A stretch of DNA of 64,000 bases from Chlorogloeopsis sp. ULAP01 (GCF_030381805.1 NZ_JAUDRH010000011.1:216813-280812); one strand, 5' to 3'; shown: positions 17,727 through 26,681, counted from the first letter of the stretch. Translations and numbers: made by a program. The notes: generated by a model from the letters alone, not told the origin.

Positions 17727-18101
17727 TTAACTTACAACCGCAACCGACTTTTTACGGCTAGGACGTTTGCGATCGGATTTTTTCTTAAGTCCAACTGCCT
17801 GGGCTTGATCGCTGTCCGATCCATATTGCCCGCGCACGACTTCTTTCATCGCTAATATAGCATTGTGAAATTCCCATTCTGCTAATCGAGCGGCATCAGC
17901 AGCAGCACGGTATAAAGCTAATTTCTCGGTTTCGGCTTGTTGCTGAGTTAACATAGCCTGATAAGCTACCTGTAAATTTGCTTCAGAAGCATCAGCACGA
18001 GTTGTGTTGTAGGTGCTGATAGTTTGTAAACCGTGGAACGAGTCAATATCTTGATTAATAATTTGAGGGCGCAAACGGTTTGTTGTATTTTGTAAAGGCA
18101 T
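17727..18101 (-). CDS. Hypothetical protein with helical core and basic tail
   Basis: About 124 aa if started at MPLQNTTNRLRPQ; an in-frame ATG 39 bp upstream (18140) would add a poor-looking 13-residue leader. Residues about 35-95 are Ala/Gln/Glu-rich and predicted helical or coiled coil (ANLQVAYQAMLTQQQAETEK). The C-terminus is strongly basic (KKKSDRKRPSRKKS), suggesting nucleic-acid or membrane contact. I do not recognise a named family. The Cys-heptad mini-ORF lies about 100 bp upstream on the same strand and could be in the same leader. Confidence 0.6.
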   Translation of the reverse strand: MPLQNTTNRLRPQIINQDIDSFHGLQTISTYNTTRADASEANLQVAYQAMLTQQQAETEKLALYRAAADAARLAEWEFHNAILAMKEVVRGQYGSDSDQAQAVGLKKKSDRKRPSRKKSVAVVS

Positions 18102-18202
18102 ATATGTATACGTGTTAAGGTATATATTTAACGTACCCATTACAACAAAAAATTTATCAGTAAAGTAAAATAGTTAACTTGAATAAGGTCAGAGAGTCCA
18201 AG

Positions 18203-18310
18203 TTAATATTTGCAAGTCGATGTTTTGACATCACAGACCGATGTATCAATATCACAGATTGATGTATTAAGATGACAAACCACCGCATTAACATCACAGA
18301 CTGATGTCAT
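18203..18310 (-). CDS. Mini-ORF of five heptads, one Cys per heptad
   Basis: 35-aa ORF whose Cys residues are exactly seven apart (5, 12, 19, 26, 33): MTSVCDV-NAVVCHL-NTSICDI-DTSVCDV-KTSTCKY. It arises from a 21-bp tandem DNA repeat; the other frames are broken by stops. An in-frame GTG at 18352 would add 14 residues. No good ribosome-binding site is seen before the ATG. It is upstream of, and on the same strand as, the hypothetical gene ending at 17727. It may be a translated repeat, a leader peptide, or simply repeat DNA without expression. Confidence 0.35.
   Translation of the reverse strand: MTSVCDVNAVVCHLNTSICDIDTSVCDVKTSTCKY
18206..18310. repeat. 21-bp tandem repeat, about five degenerate units
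   Basis: Units can be aligned on atcacagaccgatgtatcaa: atcacagattgatgtattaa, atgacaaaccaccgcattaa and atcacagactgatgt follow at 21-bp spacing, with a weaker first unit (gcaagtcgatgttttgac). The period equals seven codons. Confidence 0.75.
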
Positions 18311-18756
18311 AAAATAGCATGGCAATGTAAAGGCAAAACAGCAAGACGACACTAATAATCAAGTAGGGCGTATAAACAAACGGCTAGAAAATATAGTGTA
18401 GGATGCGTTACGCTAGCGTAACGCATCCTACGACATCTGCTTGGTGAAGAAAACGTAGGGTGTGTTACTGCTATGTAAAGATTTGGGAGTTTGAGAGAGT
18501 GATAATTAGCCGTAAGCACCGCTTTAAGATTTCAATTTTGATTGAAAAACTGCAACAGTCTTTTAGAGAAAAGAATCCGCTTCTGTATAACTGAAGATAA
18601 AAACTGCTCAGATACAGAAGCAAAGCAAGGGATTGTTACTGGCACAATATGTAGAAAAGCCGGGAGAAATACAACCAAAAATTATCTGTTTTTTTAAAAT
18701 ATTTTCCACAGGTTCATATTAAGCTCACTATATAGCCCGCAACTGCAAGCTAGAAA
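18311..18756. other. Intergenic region before the kinase-GUN4 gene
   Basis: About 446 bp holding the perfect palindrome at 18399-18430 and otherwise AT-rich DNA with no supportable ORF. The promoter of the kinase-GUN4 gene should be here; no specific site was identified. Confidence 0.4.
18399..18430. repeat. Perfect 32-bp palindrome
   Basis: TAGGATGCGTTACG-CT-AG-CGTAACGCATCCTA is fully self-complementary around 18414/18415. It belongs to the TGCGTTA palindrome family seen at 14476, 20382 and 54175. No T-run follows, so a REP-like repeat is more likely than a terminator. Confidence 0.8.
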
Positions 18757-20142
18757 ATGCAATATTGGCAACCCAACCAAAGTCTAAAAAACGGTAGATT
18801 CACTATCCAAAAAATTCTTGGTGGTGGTGGCTATGGTGTCACCTACAGCGCCATAGATAACAACACAAGTAAAATAATTGCGATTAAAACTCTCAAACCC
18901 ATCCAGCAAAACCAACCTGACTTTGAAGAACAACAAGAAAAATTTGTAAATGAAGCGTTGCGGTTGCGAGGCTGTAGTCATCCCCACATTGTTCAAGTTT
19001 ACGAAATGATCCGAGAGGCTGGGTTGTGGGGGATGGTGATGGAATATATTGAAGGGCAAGATTTAGCCGTTTATGTGAGTAAACGCGGGCAGTTACCGGA
19101 AGATGAAGCCCTACGCTACATTAACCAAATTGGACAAGCTTTAGAATATGTCCATCAACAGGGGTTTTTACACCGGGATGTGAAGCCGAACAATATTATT
19201 TTGCGGCAAAGCACGCAATCAGTAGTATTAATTGATTTTGGTCTTACCCGCGAATTTATTATAGGAAGAACAGGAAGCATGACCAATGCGAAGACAGAAG
19301 GTTATGCACCTATTGAACAGTACGAACGACGCGGTAATTTTGCTCCCTGCACAGATGTTTATGCTTTAGCAGCAACACTGTATACTTTGCTAACTGCGGA
19401 AGTACCTATTCCTGCTAATTTTCGCAAGTACGCGCAGTTACCACCACCAAAACAATTTAACTCCCAGATTAGCGATCGGGTAAATGAGGCGATTCTCAAA
19501 GGGATGGCTTTGGAACCGCAAGATAGAGTGCAGACAGTGCGGGAGTGGTTAGGATTAGTGTTGCCCAGAAAGGTCAATACTCCAACTCCTCAAGCATCAA
19601 TCCCTAATTCAAAATCAAAAATCCAAAATCAACCATCACAAAATATTGCAACCCCACCAAAATCTGATGATGGTATTAAGCTAAAAACCGCGAAGACGGA
19701 CTATACTCGACTGCGTGACTTACTTGCCGCAGAAAAGTGGAGAGCCGCTGATGAAGAAACGACACGAGTCATGCTAGCAGTAGCAAGGAGAGAAAGGGAA
19801 GGCTGCCTTGATAATGAAAGCATTGATAACTTTCCCTGTGAAGACCTCCGCACAATTGACCAACTTTGGGTAAAATACAGCAATGGGCGCTTTGGCTTCT
19901 CTGTGCAGAAGCGCATTTATCAAAGTCTGGGTGGAACTAAAGAGTACAACCAAGAAATTTGGGAAGCTTTCGGCGACGCAATTGGTTGGAGAAAGAACGA
20001 AGGATGGATGCACTACACTGATATTACTTTTGACCTAAAAGCACCTCAGGGACATCTCCCGTCACCCCATGAGCGAATTTTGTGGACGTGGTTATTACGT
20101 TCTGTGCGTCTCTTCTCTCGCGTCGAGACTTGTAAAATGTAA
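18757..20142 (+). CDS. Ser/Thr protein kinase with C-terminal GUN4 domain
   Basis: 461 aa. Hanks kinase domain about 1-270: glycine loop GGGGYGVTY, the catalytic loop LHRDVKPNNII and LIDFGLTREF. After a linker with low-complexity sequence (SIPNSKSKIQNQPS, from a common cyanobacterial repeat) comes a GUN4-like domain, about 310-461 (LRDLLAAEKWRAADEETTR; RTIDQLWVKYSNGRFGFSVQ; EAFGDAIGWR). GUN4 binds tetrapyrroles and activates Mg-chelatase; in kinase fusions it probably acts as a sensor. No transmembrane segment. A hairpin with a T-run follows 80 bp downstream. Confidence 0.93.
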   Translation: MQYWQPNQSLKNGRFTIQKILGGGGYGVTYSAIDNNTSKIIAIKTLKPIQQNQPDFEEQQEKFVNEALRLRGCSHPHIVQVYEMIREAGLWGMVMEYIEGQDLAVYVSKRGQLPEDEALRYINQIGQALEYVHQQGFLHRDVKPNNIILRQSTQSVVLIDFGLTREFIIGRTGSMTNAKTEGYAPIEQYERRGNFAPCTDVYALAATLYTLLTAEVPIPANFRKYAQLPPPKQFNSQISDRVNEAILKGMALEPQDRVQTVREWLGLVLPRKVNTPTPQASIPNSKSKIQNQPSQNIATPPKSDDGIKLKTAKTDYTRLRDLLAAEKWRAADEETTRVMLAVARREREGCLDNESIDNFPCEDLRTIDQLWVKYSNGRFGFSVQKRIYQSLGGTKEYNQEIWEAFGDAIGWRKNEGWMHYTDITFDLKAPQGHLPSPHERILWTWLLRSVRLFSRVETCKM

Positions 20143-20224
20143 CATATTAAGACTTACGGATTTTAATTAAAATTTTGAAACGCTTCACTCTCCACTAAGT
20201 CTTGCGGGTTCTGGCTTTCCAATA

Positions 20225-20250
20225 CCTGGCACTGCGAGTCAGGGTTTTTT
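20225..20250 (+). terminator. Hairpin with T6 after the kinase-GUN4 gene
   Basis: CCTGGC-actgcga-GTCAGG pairs over six positions (one G-U) and is followed by gTTTTTTg. It lies 83 bp after the stop codon. Confidence 0.5.
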
Positions 20251-20381
20251 GTCCCTTGAATGGTTTTGATTTTGTAGTACGACTCCTCGTTTCCAGGCTC
20301 CAGCTTGGGAACGAAACTGGGGTTGTAACAGTTAGCTAAAGATAAATGGTTCTGCTACTTTTTCGATTTCTTCCCGTAGGC

Positions 20382-20429
20382 TGCGTTACACTGCGCTTTA
20401 ACGCACCGAGATCATATGGTGCGTTACGG
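20382..20429. repeat. GGTGCGTTA-family inverted repeat
   Basis: Contains AACGCACC (20400-20407) and GGTGCGTT (20418-20425) with a 10-nt loop, plus an upstream extra copy CTGCGTTAC. Confidence 0.6.
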
Positions 20430-20545
20430 CAAAAATATTTATTCTCGCCATCTTGAATTATCTTGTGCCGTAATATCAAGTTCAGTTAATTACTTATAAA
20501 TCTTTATTACTTATAAATCTTTAAGCACCCCACCCACCTAACGGT

Positions 20546-20570
20546 ACCCTCCCCTTGGTAAGGGGAGGGT
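20546..20570. repeat. CCCTCCCCTT palindrome
   Basis: ACCCTCCCCTT-ggt-AAGGGGAGGGT, perfect 11-bp arms. Related CCCCTCTCC palindromes occur inside a coding gene at 31920-31943 and at the window end (63945-64000). Confidence 0.7.
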
Positions 20571-20668
20571 TAGGGAGGGGTAACACCAAGATGGTAATCA
20601 TAACTAATCATGCGAACTTGATATAACACACCCTACTTAATATTTTGTTTAGAAAATTATTTATTCAA

Positions 20669-21043
20669 CTATTTTTGATTTATTGCCGACGAACCACTAC
20701 CACTATTTTTCTGAAACTCTTCGATAACTAACTTAATCTCCTCTGCTGCAACATCTGCTTGTTCACTTGTGGAATAAATTAGCAGGAGGATCACCATTGT
20801 AGGTGATTCAAGCTGATAGATGAGGCGATAACCACCACTTTTACCTTTTTGGATATCACTATTACGAACTCGTACCTTGAAAACAGTGTTCCCTGATCCA
20901 GATATTTGATCGCCAACAAAGTCTCCTGCTTGCAGTTGTGCAATTATTGGTTGAATATCAGACCGAATGTGGCGATACTTTTTGGATAGAGTGCGTAGCC
21001 GACGCTGAAATTCATCTGTAAAATTAACTTGAACTGAGGTGGT
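20669..21043 (-). pseudogene. RelE/ParE-like toxin frame without a start codon
   Basis: About 125 codons with the features of a RelE/HigB-like toxin: VQVNFTDEFQRRLRTLSKKY, SGSGNTVFKVRVRNSDIQKG, GGYRLIYQLESPTMVILLL. It directly follows the antitoxin stop in the same frame (…GIDAE-stop-TTSVQVNF). Between that stop and codon 75 or so there is no ATG, GTG or TTG, so the toxin appears to have lost its start; the ancestral start was probably a GTG or ATG overlapping the antitoxin stop. The body itself is intact. Confidence 0.7.
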
Positions 21044-21444
21044 TTACTCTGCATCAATTCCATCCCAGAGTTTTGAAACAGCTCTGGTTTTGCCAGCTTT
21101 TGCTTCTTGCAATGAAGTGCGGAGACTGTTGTTTAATACAGACTCTTTTGATTCATCATCTTCATCTATATCATCTTCCACAAACAGCACAATCACCAAA
21201 AGACGACGGGGAAGCCCGTTCCTTTAAGGGGCGCTCAGAATCGTCGTCCGTTGTCTTGGGGCAAGGGGCATTCATGCATTGGCCAATGCCCAATTCCCAA
21301 TTCACTTCGGCCCGCGGAATCCCCCCGACTTCAGTCGGGGGATGAGCTTAACTTAACACGGCTATGCTTTTGCACTGTTAGCGGTTCATCCAAGCACAGT
21401 GTACCGTTTTCGTCAACGCTTCCCATGACTTCTTGCGCTCTCAT
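21044..21444 (-). pseudogene. Antitoxin gene split by a 155-bp repeat
   Basis: The N-terminal part (21444-21352) reads MRAQEVMGSVDENGTLCLDE, then PLTVQKHSRVK, typical of AbrB/Phd-like partners of cyanobacterial RelE toxins. The C-terminal part resumes at 21196 as VIVLFVEDDIDEDDESKES and ends AVSKLWDGIDAE-stop. The two halves join smoothly if 21197-21351 is removed; with it, the frame hits a stop five or six codons past the junction (SSSPD-stop). Insert length 155 is not a multiple of three. Confidence 0.7.
21197..21351. mobile_element. Repeat / MITE-like insertion in the antitoxin gene
   Basis: 155 bp with internal inverted repeats: GACGACGGGGAAGCCCGTTC with its partner GAATCGTCGTCC, and CCCCCGACttcaGTCGGGGG. 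STRR-like caattcccaattc runs sit in the middle. No coding capacity. Boundaries are defined by the two antitoxin halves, give or take a few bases; cttaacttaa at the right edge may be a short duplication. Confidence 0.65.
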
Positions 21445-21489
21445 TTTTTCTCACGATATCTGTAGGCTTATATTCTTATAATAAAATCC

Positions 21490-21523
21490 AGATCACCGAT
21501 TTCTCTGAAGAAGTCGGGGATCT
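21490..21523. repeat. AGATC...GATCT hairpin repeat
   Basis: AGATCACCGATTTCT-ctg-AAGAAGTCGGGGATCT: long imperfect inverted repeat. This palindrome class is common in Nostocales intergenic DNA. Confidence 0.65.
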
Positions 21524-21624
21524 TGTTTCTCACGAATGATTTAGGAATGCTATAGGATAAGGCTAAAACTGACTACAATAAAAATTAATGCCGTAAAAAC
21601 ACATACAATTAAATACCAAATCAA

Positions 21625-23001
21625 ATGCCTGCCAAAATCACCCTCACGATTACCGAAGGCAAATTACAAGGAAGACAATATATTTTTGACTCCCGCACTA
21701 CTTGTATCATAGGCAGGTCAAAAGACTGCAATCCACAATTACCTGATGATGAAGATCATCGTACTATTTCACGCTATCACTGCTTATTAGATATCAACCC
21801 GCCAGCTATTCGCGTGCGGGATTTTGGTAGTAAAAATGGCACTTATGTTAACGGTCAAAAAATAGGGCAACGCCAACCCAACCAAACTCCAGCAGAAGTC
21901 GCAAAGTTACAATTTCCAGAATATGATTTGCAAGATGGAGATGAAATTAAACTTGGTAATACGGTGTTTGTAGTTGGAATTGAAGTTGAATTAGAATCAC
22001 TCAAAATTCCTGATTTCTTTCCTGCTACAGTTGATGTTCATAATATTAATCAAAATCCAACGCAAGTACCTAATTTATTGCAATACGTTAAACACCTGTT
22101 GGGTTTAGCTGAGGGTGGAGACAAAAACCTAATAGCAATTCACGGTTATAGCATTATCCAGATATTAGGAAAAGGTGGTTTTGGAGAGGTTTATTTAGCA
22201 CAGCATAATCAAACAGGAAAATTTGTTGCACTGAAGGTAATGTTACCTGCGGTGGCTGCAAATGATTGGGCTGTGCAAATATTTATGCGAGAGACAGAAA
22301 ATACTAAAGCTTTGCGACATCCAAATGTTGTAAAGTTGCTGGATTATGGTTACTCTGAGAATATTTTCTTTTTTACAATGGAGTATTGCGAGGGTGGAAC
22401 TGTTGGGGATTTAATGCAGCGACAGGGAGGACGATTATCACTAGATATTGCCATACCAATTATTCTCCAAGTTTTAGATGGCTTAGAATATGCCCACAAC
22501 GCAGAAATTCCGAATGTTAAGCTGAGGAATGGTGGATTTGGTAAAGGTAGAGGTTTGGTTCACCGCGACTTGAAGCCAAGTAATATTTTCTTGTGCAATG
22601 TTGATGGTAAGCTAACAGCTAAAATCGGAGATTATGGTTTAGCAAAGGCATTTGATTTAGCAGGTTTAAGCGGTCAAACATTAACAGGTACTAAAGCAGG
22701 TACTCCCGTTTTGATGTGTCGCCAGCAGTTACTTAATTATAAATATGTCCAACCAGAAGTAGATGTGTGGGCTACTGCTGCATGTCTGTACAATATGCTA
22801 ACCGGATATTTCCCGCGTAACTTCATAGGCGGCGATCCATTTTTAGCAGTGCTGCAAAATGATCCTGTACCTATCCGCCAGCGTAATGCAAGTATTCCGC
22901 AAAAACTAGCAGAGGTAATTGATTTAGCGTTGGTGGAGAAGCCAGAAATTTATTTTAAGAGTGCAATAGGGTTTAGGCAAGCGTTGTTAGGTGTGTTGTG
23001 A
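21625..23001 (+). CDS. FHA-domain Ser/Thr protein kinase
   Basis: 458 aa. Residues 1-120 are an FHA domain: IIGRSKDCN, TISRYHCLL and FGSKNGTYVNG carry the Arg, Ser, His and Asn that contact phosphothreonine. The kinase follows at about 180-458: glycine loop LGKGGFGEVYLA, invariant Lys in FVALKVML, catalytic LVHRDLKPSNIF. The magnesium motif is DYG (IGDYGLAKA) rather than DFG, a tolerated variant. FHA-kinase fusions can bind phosphorylated partners or their own phosphosites. It precedes the exoprotein gene on the same strand with a 185-bp gap. Confidence 0.93.
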   Translation: MPAKITLTITEGKLQGRQYIFDSRTTCIIGRSKDCNPQLPDDEDHRTISRYHCLLDINPPAIRVRDFGSKNGTYVNGQKIGQRQPNQTPAEVAKLQFPEYDLQDGDEIKLGNTVFVVGIEVELESLKIPDFFPATVDVHNINQNPTQVPNLLQYVKHLLGLAEGGDKNLIAIHGYSIIQILGKGGFGEVYLAQHNQTGKFVALKVMLPAVAANDWAVQIFMRETENTKALRHPNVVKLLDYGYSENIFFFTMEYCEGGTVGDLMQRQGGRLSLDIAIPIILQVLDGLEYAHNAEIPNVKLRNGGFGKGRGLVHRDLKPSNIFLCNVDGKLTAKIGDYGLAKAFDLAGLSGQTLTGTKAGTPVLMCRQQLLNYKYVQPEVDVWATAACLYNMLTGYFPRNFIGGDPFLAVLQNDPVPIRQRNASIPQKLAEVIDLALVEKPEIYFKSAIGFRQALLGVL

Positions 23002-23186
23002 TATTAAATTTGGTAGAAAAATATCAAGCGCGATCGCAGCAAGCAGTTGATGCATTGTGACGACATCTGTGTTCAGCTGCGTCAATTTAATGAAATAATG
23101 AGTTGCGTATAAAAGTTTTTGCCTGAGAATGAAAGTTAAGCGTCGTTAATTAGACCATTCGTAAATGTTTGGCTTGAAAGAGTGAA

Positions 23187-25484
23187 ATGTCCGAGATTGG
23201 TACTTGTTCGAGTTGGTTCTTAATTGCTATGGGTGGCATCAGTGCTTTGTTTGCCAATTGCGCTTTTGCCCAAATTATTCCGGATGAGACGCTACCTAAT
23301 AATTCTATAGTCACTCCTCAAGGTAGTACCAGTCTGATTGAGGGAGGAACTCAAGCTGGCAGCAACTTATTCCACAGCTTCAAAGAATTTTCGATTCCAA
23401 GTGGTAGTGCTGCTTTCTTCAATAATGGTGCAGATATTCAAAATATTATTAGTCGGGTAACGGGTGGTTCAATCTCTAACATTGATGGGTTAATCAAAGC
23501 TAATGGCAGCGCTAATCTGTTTCTAATTAACCCTTATGGGATTATTTTTGGTCAAAATGCGCGATTAGATATCGGTGGCTCGTTTATTGGTAGTACGGCG
23601 AGTAGCTTGAAATTTGCTGATGGTTTGGAGTTCAACACAACTAATCCCCAATTTACTTCTGTTTTGACTATCAGCGTTCCAATTGGTTTGCAATACGGAG
23701 CAAATCCCGGAAAAATTCAAGTACAAGGTGATAGTAAGGGAAGAAGAACGGCAAATTCTCCTGTTATCGATACTACAAATGCTCTACGAGTTCAGCCTAA
23801 CCAAACTTTAGCATTGGTTGGCGGTGATATTAGCTTTGAGGGAGCAACACTCAAGACTGCTGGCGGACGTATAGAATTGGGCAGTGTATCAGGACAAGGT
23901 TTTGTTAGCCTGAGTGTGATCGCCAAAGGTTTTTCCTTGAGTTATGATGCTGTGCAAAACTTTGGCGATATTCAATTATTCCAAAAGGCAATAGTTGATG
24001 CCAGTGGTAAAGGTAGCGGCGATATACAAGTAACAGGCAGACGTGTCACCGTCACTAATGGTTCTCAAATCGAGACAAGCACTTTGGGAGCACAAGCAAG
24101 CGGTGCAATGGTTGTGAATGCTCGTGAGTTCATAGAGATTGTTGGTAGTTCCAATAGCGGGCAAGATACTGGTTTGTTTGCGATCGCTTACCCAGGTGCA
24201 ACAGGGGAGGGGGGAAATCTCACAATTAATACTCGTGACTTGCTGGTTCGGAATGGAGCATTAATCAGTTCTGGCACATCTGGTTCGGGGAAAGGGGGAG
24301 ATTTAATTGTTAATGCTAGTAATTCTGTGCAACTTGTTGGTAGCTTACCCAATTTTCGTTTCTACGGTTTGTTTGCTTCTAGTGCCACAGGTGCAACTGG
24401 TGCAGCAGGTGACATAACTATTAACACTAATAAGTTGGTTGTACGGGATGGGGCGCGGATTAGTGCTAGCACCTTTGGTTCGGGAAAGGGGGGAAATGTG
24501 ACTGTGAATGCTACTGACTCTGTGCAAGTTATTGGCACCTCCTTTGATAATCAATCTAGCAGTGGTTTATTTACACGTTCTTTGCCAGGTGTAACAGGGG
24601 ATGCAGGAGATTTAACGATTAACACTGGTAAATTGCTGGTGGCGGATAAAGGTATAGTAACTGTTCGCAGCGAAGGAAAAGGCAAAGCAGGCAACCTTAA
24701 TATCAATGCTCGCTCTATCCGTTTGGATAATAAAGCTACCTTGAGCGCCGATACCCGAAGTATCAGCACTGACCCCAATAAAGAGCAGGCAACTATTATC
24801 ATAGACTCTAGAGATTTAATATTACGTCGTGGCAGCCAAATCACCACTAACGCCTTTGGTACTAATGCCATCGGTGGCAACATCAAGATTGACACAGATG
24901 TCTTAGCAGCATTTGAAAATAGCGATATCAGCGCTAATTCTGCTAACTTCCGAGGAGGTAGGGTTGTGATTAACACGCAAGGAATCTTCGGCGCACAGTT
25001 CCAAAATGTGGCATCCGATCAAACAAGTGACATTACTGCTACAGGGGTAAGTTCTGAACTCAATGGTACGGTGCAAATCAACGAACTGGATATTGATCCT
25101 AAAAATGGATTATGGCAACTGCCCCTAAATCTGGTTGATGCTGCAAATCAAATTGACACAAGGTGTAGCTCTGGCAGCAGACAAAGACTTAGCTCATTAA
25201 CTATTACCGCACGCGGCGGTTTACCACCCAATCCTTATGATATGTTCACACCTGACACGGTGTTAGTAAATTTAATTACTCTCAACGACGAGCAAGAAAA
25301 TCGTCCTCATAAATCTATCAATACTAAACCAACTATTGTTATGCCAGAACCCATTATCGAAATTACTGGATGGGCGATCAATAAAACAGGTGAGGTGGAG
25401 CTGACAGCCAACACCACATCTGGTGGCTCTTGGCAATCTCTTGTGTCTTGCAGTACTTCTTCATCCAATGGCACAAGCCTCTGA
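23187..25484 (+). CDS. Filamentous-haemagglutinin-type exoprotein (TPS substrate)
   Basis: 765 aa. A signal peptide (SSWFLIAMGGISALFANCAFA) leads into a TPS secretion domain (residues about 30-160): NLFHSFKEFSI, AAFFNNGADIQNIISRVTGG and NLFLINPYGIIFGQNARLD, the conserved NPxGI-type block. The remainder is a repetitive beta-helix with period near 50 residues (GGNLTINTRDLLVRNGALIS; GGNVTVNATDSVQV). It should be exported across the outer membrane by a TpsB/Omp85 protein, but no such gene is in the window. It is probably a surface or matrix protein; it is short for an adhesin. Confidence 0.9.
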   Translation: MSEIGTCSSWFLIAMGGISALFANCAFAQIIPDETLPNNSIVTPQGSTSLIEGGTQAGSNLFHSFKEFSIPSGSAAFFNNGADIQNIISRVTGGSISNIDGLIKANGSANLFLINPYGIIFGQNARLDIGGSFIGSTASSLKFADGLEFNTTNPQFTSVLTISVPIGLQYGANPGKIQVQGDSKGRRTANSPVIDTTNALRVQPNQTLALVGGDISFEGATLKTAGGRIELGSVSGQGFVSLSVIAKGFSLSYDAVQNFGDIQLFQKAIVDASGKGSGDIQVTGRRVTVTNGSQIETSTLGAQASGAMVVNAREFIEIVGSSNSGQDTGLFAIAYPGATGEGGNLTINTRDLLVRNGALISSGTSGSGKGGDLIVNASNSVQLVGSLPNFRFYGLFASSATGATGAAGDITINTNKLVVRDGARISASTFGSGKGGNVTVNATDSVQVIGTSFDNQSSSGLFTRSLPGVTGDAGDLTINTGKLLVADKGIVTVRSEGKGKAGNLNINARSIRLDNKATLSADTRSISTDPNKEQATIIIDSRDLILRRGSQITTNAFGTNAIGGNIKIDTDVLAAFENSDISANSANFRGGRVVINTQGIFGAQFQNVASDQTSDITATGVSSELNGTVQINELDIDPKNGLWQLPLNLVDAANQIDTRCSSGSRQRLSSLTITARGGLPPNPYDMFTPDTVLVNLITLNDEQENRPHKSINTKPTIVMPEPIIEITGWAINKTGEVELTANTTSGGSWQSLVSCSTSSSNGTSL

Positions 25485-25535
25485 ACTGGATGGAATACTA
25501 TTGAATATCTACCCTTTTGAAACCCAAAATCGTTT

Positions 25536-26543
25536 ATGTTCTCTGCTACTCTCAAAACTAGACTCTCATCATCTCTAAAAATTGGCAATTTTGAGGTGAA
25601 TAGTCGGGTTTTGCAGTCGCCTTTATCGGGGGTGACTGACTTAGTATTTCGTCGTCTGGTGCGTCGCTATGCATCTGAGTCCATGATGTATACAGAGATG
25701 GTGAATGCTACAGAGTTACACCACCTCAAGCAGATGCCGAAAATCATGGAAGTAGACTCTAACGAACAACCGATTAGTATTCAGTTGTTTGATTGTCGTC
25801 CCGATTTTTTAGCTGAAGCAGCACAAAAAGCGGTAGCAGAAGGTGCAGATACAATTGATATCAATATGGGCTGTCCGGTAAATAAAATTACCAACAAAGG
25901 TGGCGGTTCTTCACTGTTACGGCAACCAGAGGTAGCTGAGGCAATAGTGCGAGAAGTGGTACAAGCAACAGATGTGCCTGTAACTGTTAAAACTCGTATT
26001 GGTTGGGATGATGAGAAAATTAATATCCTCGATTTTGCCAAACGAATGCAAGATGCGGGAGCGCAAATGATTACAGTCCATGCCCGCACCCGCGCCCAAG
26101 GTTACAATGGTAATGCTCGCTGGGAATGGATTGGTCGTGTTAAAGAAGTGCTTTCGATTCCAGTAATTGCCAACGGTGATATTTTCTCGGTGGAATCGGC
26201 AGTGCAGTGTTTGGAGCAAACTGGTGCTGATGGTGTAATGTGTTCTCGTGGCACTTTGGGTTATCCGTATTTGGTGGGTGAAATTGACTACTTTCTCAAA
26301 ACTGGGGAAAAGCTACCGCCACCAACACCAATTCAGCGCCTAGAATGTGCCAAAGAACACTTGCAGGCACTATGGGAATACAAAGGCGATCGCGGTATTC
26401 GTCAAGCTCGCAAACACATGGCTTGGTATGCTAAAGGCTTTGTGGGTGCGGCAGAGTTGCGGGGACAGTTGACTTTAGTGGAAACGGTACAGCAGGGTAT
26501 AGATTTAATTGATCGAGGGATTGAGCAGATGGTGCATGGATAG
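25536..26543 (+). CDS. tRNA-dihydrouridine synthase (DusB-like)
   Basis: FMN enzyme that reduces uridine to dihydrouridine in tRNA D-loops, 335 aa. Seen: SPLSGVTDLVFRRL at the start of the TIM barrel, DINMGCPVNKITNKGGGSSLL with the catalytic cysteine, VTVKTRIGWDD, VHARTRAQGYNG and PVIANGDIFS. The C-terminal helical domain (RQARKHMAWYAKGFVGAAEL) is DusB/NifR3-like. Start: ATG at 25536; M is 52 bp after the exoprotein stop, so the two could be co-transcribed by chance only. Confidence 0.95.
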   Translation: MFSATLKTRLSSSLKIGNFEVNSRVLQSPLSGVTDLVFRRLVRRYASESMMYTEMVNATELHHLKQMPKIMEVDSNEQPISIQLFDCRPDFLAEAAQKAVAEGADTIDINMGCPVNKITNKGGGSSLLRQPEVAEAIVREVVQATDVPVTVKTRIGWDDEKINILDFAKRMQDAGAQMITVHARTRAQGYNGNARWEWIGRVKEVLSIPVIANGDIFSVESAVQCLEQTGADGVMCSRGTLGYPYLVGEIDYFLKTGEKLPPPTPIQRLECAKEHLQALWEYKGDRGIRQARKHMAWYAKGFVGAAELRGQLTLVETVQQGIDLIDRGIEQMVHG

Positions 26544-26681
26544 GAATGCCAGTAATAATTTATAGCAGTAGCCCAAGTATAAAACTCACACACCAAAGAA
26601 CTTTTAACCCTATCCCCTGTCACCGACTATACCTGTCTGATTGCCCTTGGCTGTAAAGTAAGCTAAAACACAAATGTTCTT

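Larger units (their letters stand above)
20251..20668. other. Repeat-rich intergenic region
   Basis: Holds three repeats: a GTTCCCAGGCTC-type element (CGTTTCCAGGCTCCAGCTTG near 20289), the GGTGCGTTA inverted repeat (20382-20429), and a perfect CCCTCCCCTT palindrome (20546-20570). No ORF. Confidence 0.5.

Noticed and set aside
18206..18310. CRISPR array
   Set aside because: The 21-bp units are contiguous with no unique spacers and are degenerate.
21039..21481. Plus-strand ORFs of 62-90 aa
   Set aside because: They are the antisense of the toxin-antitoxin remnant and its insertion; composition is low-complexity Ser-rich and the minus strand gives recognisable protein.
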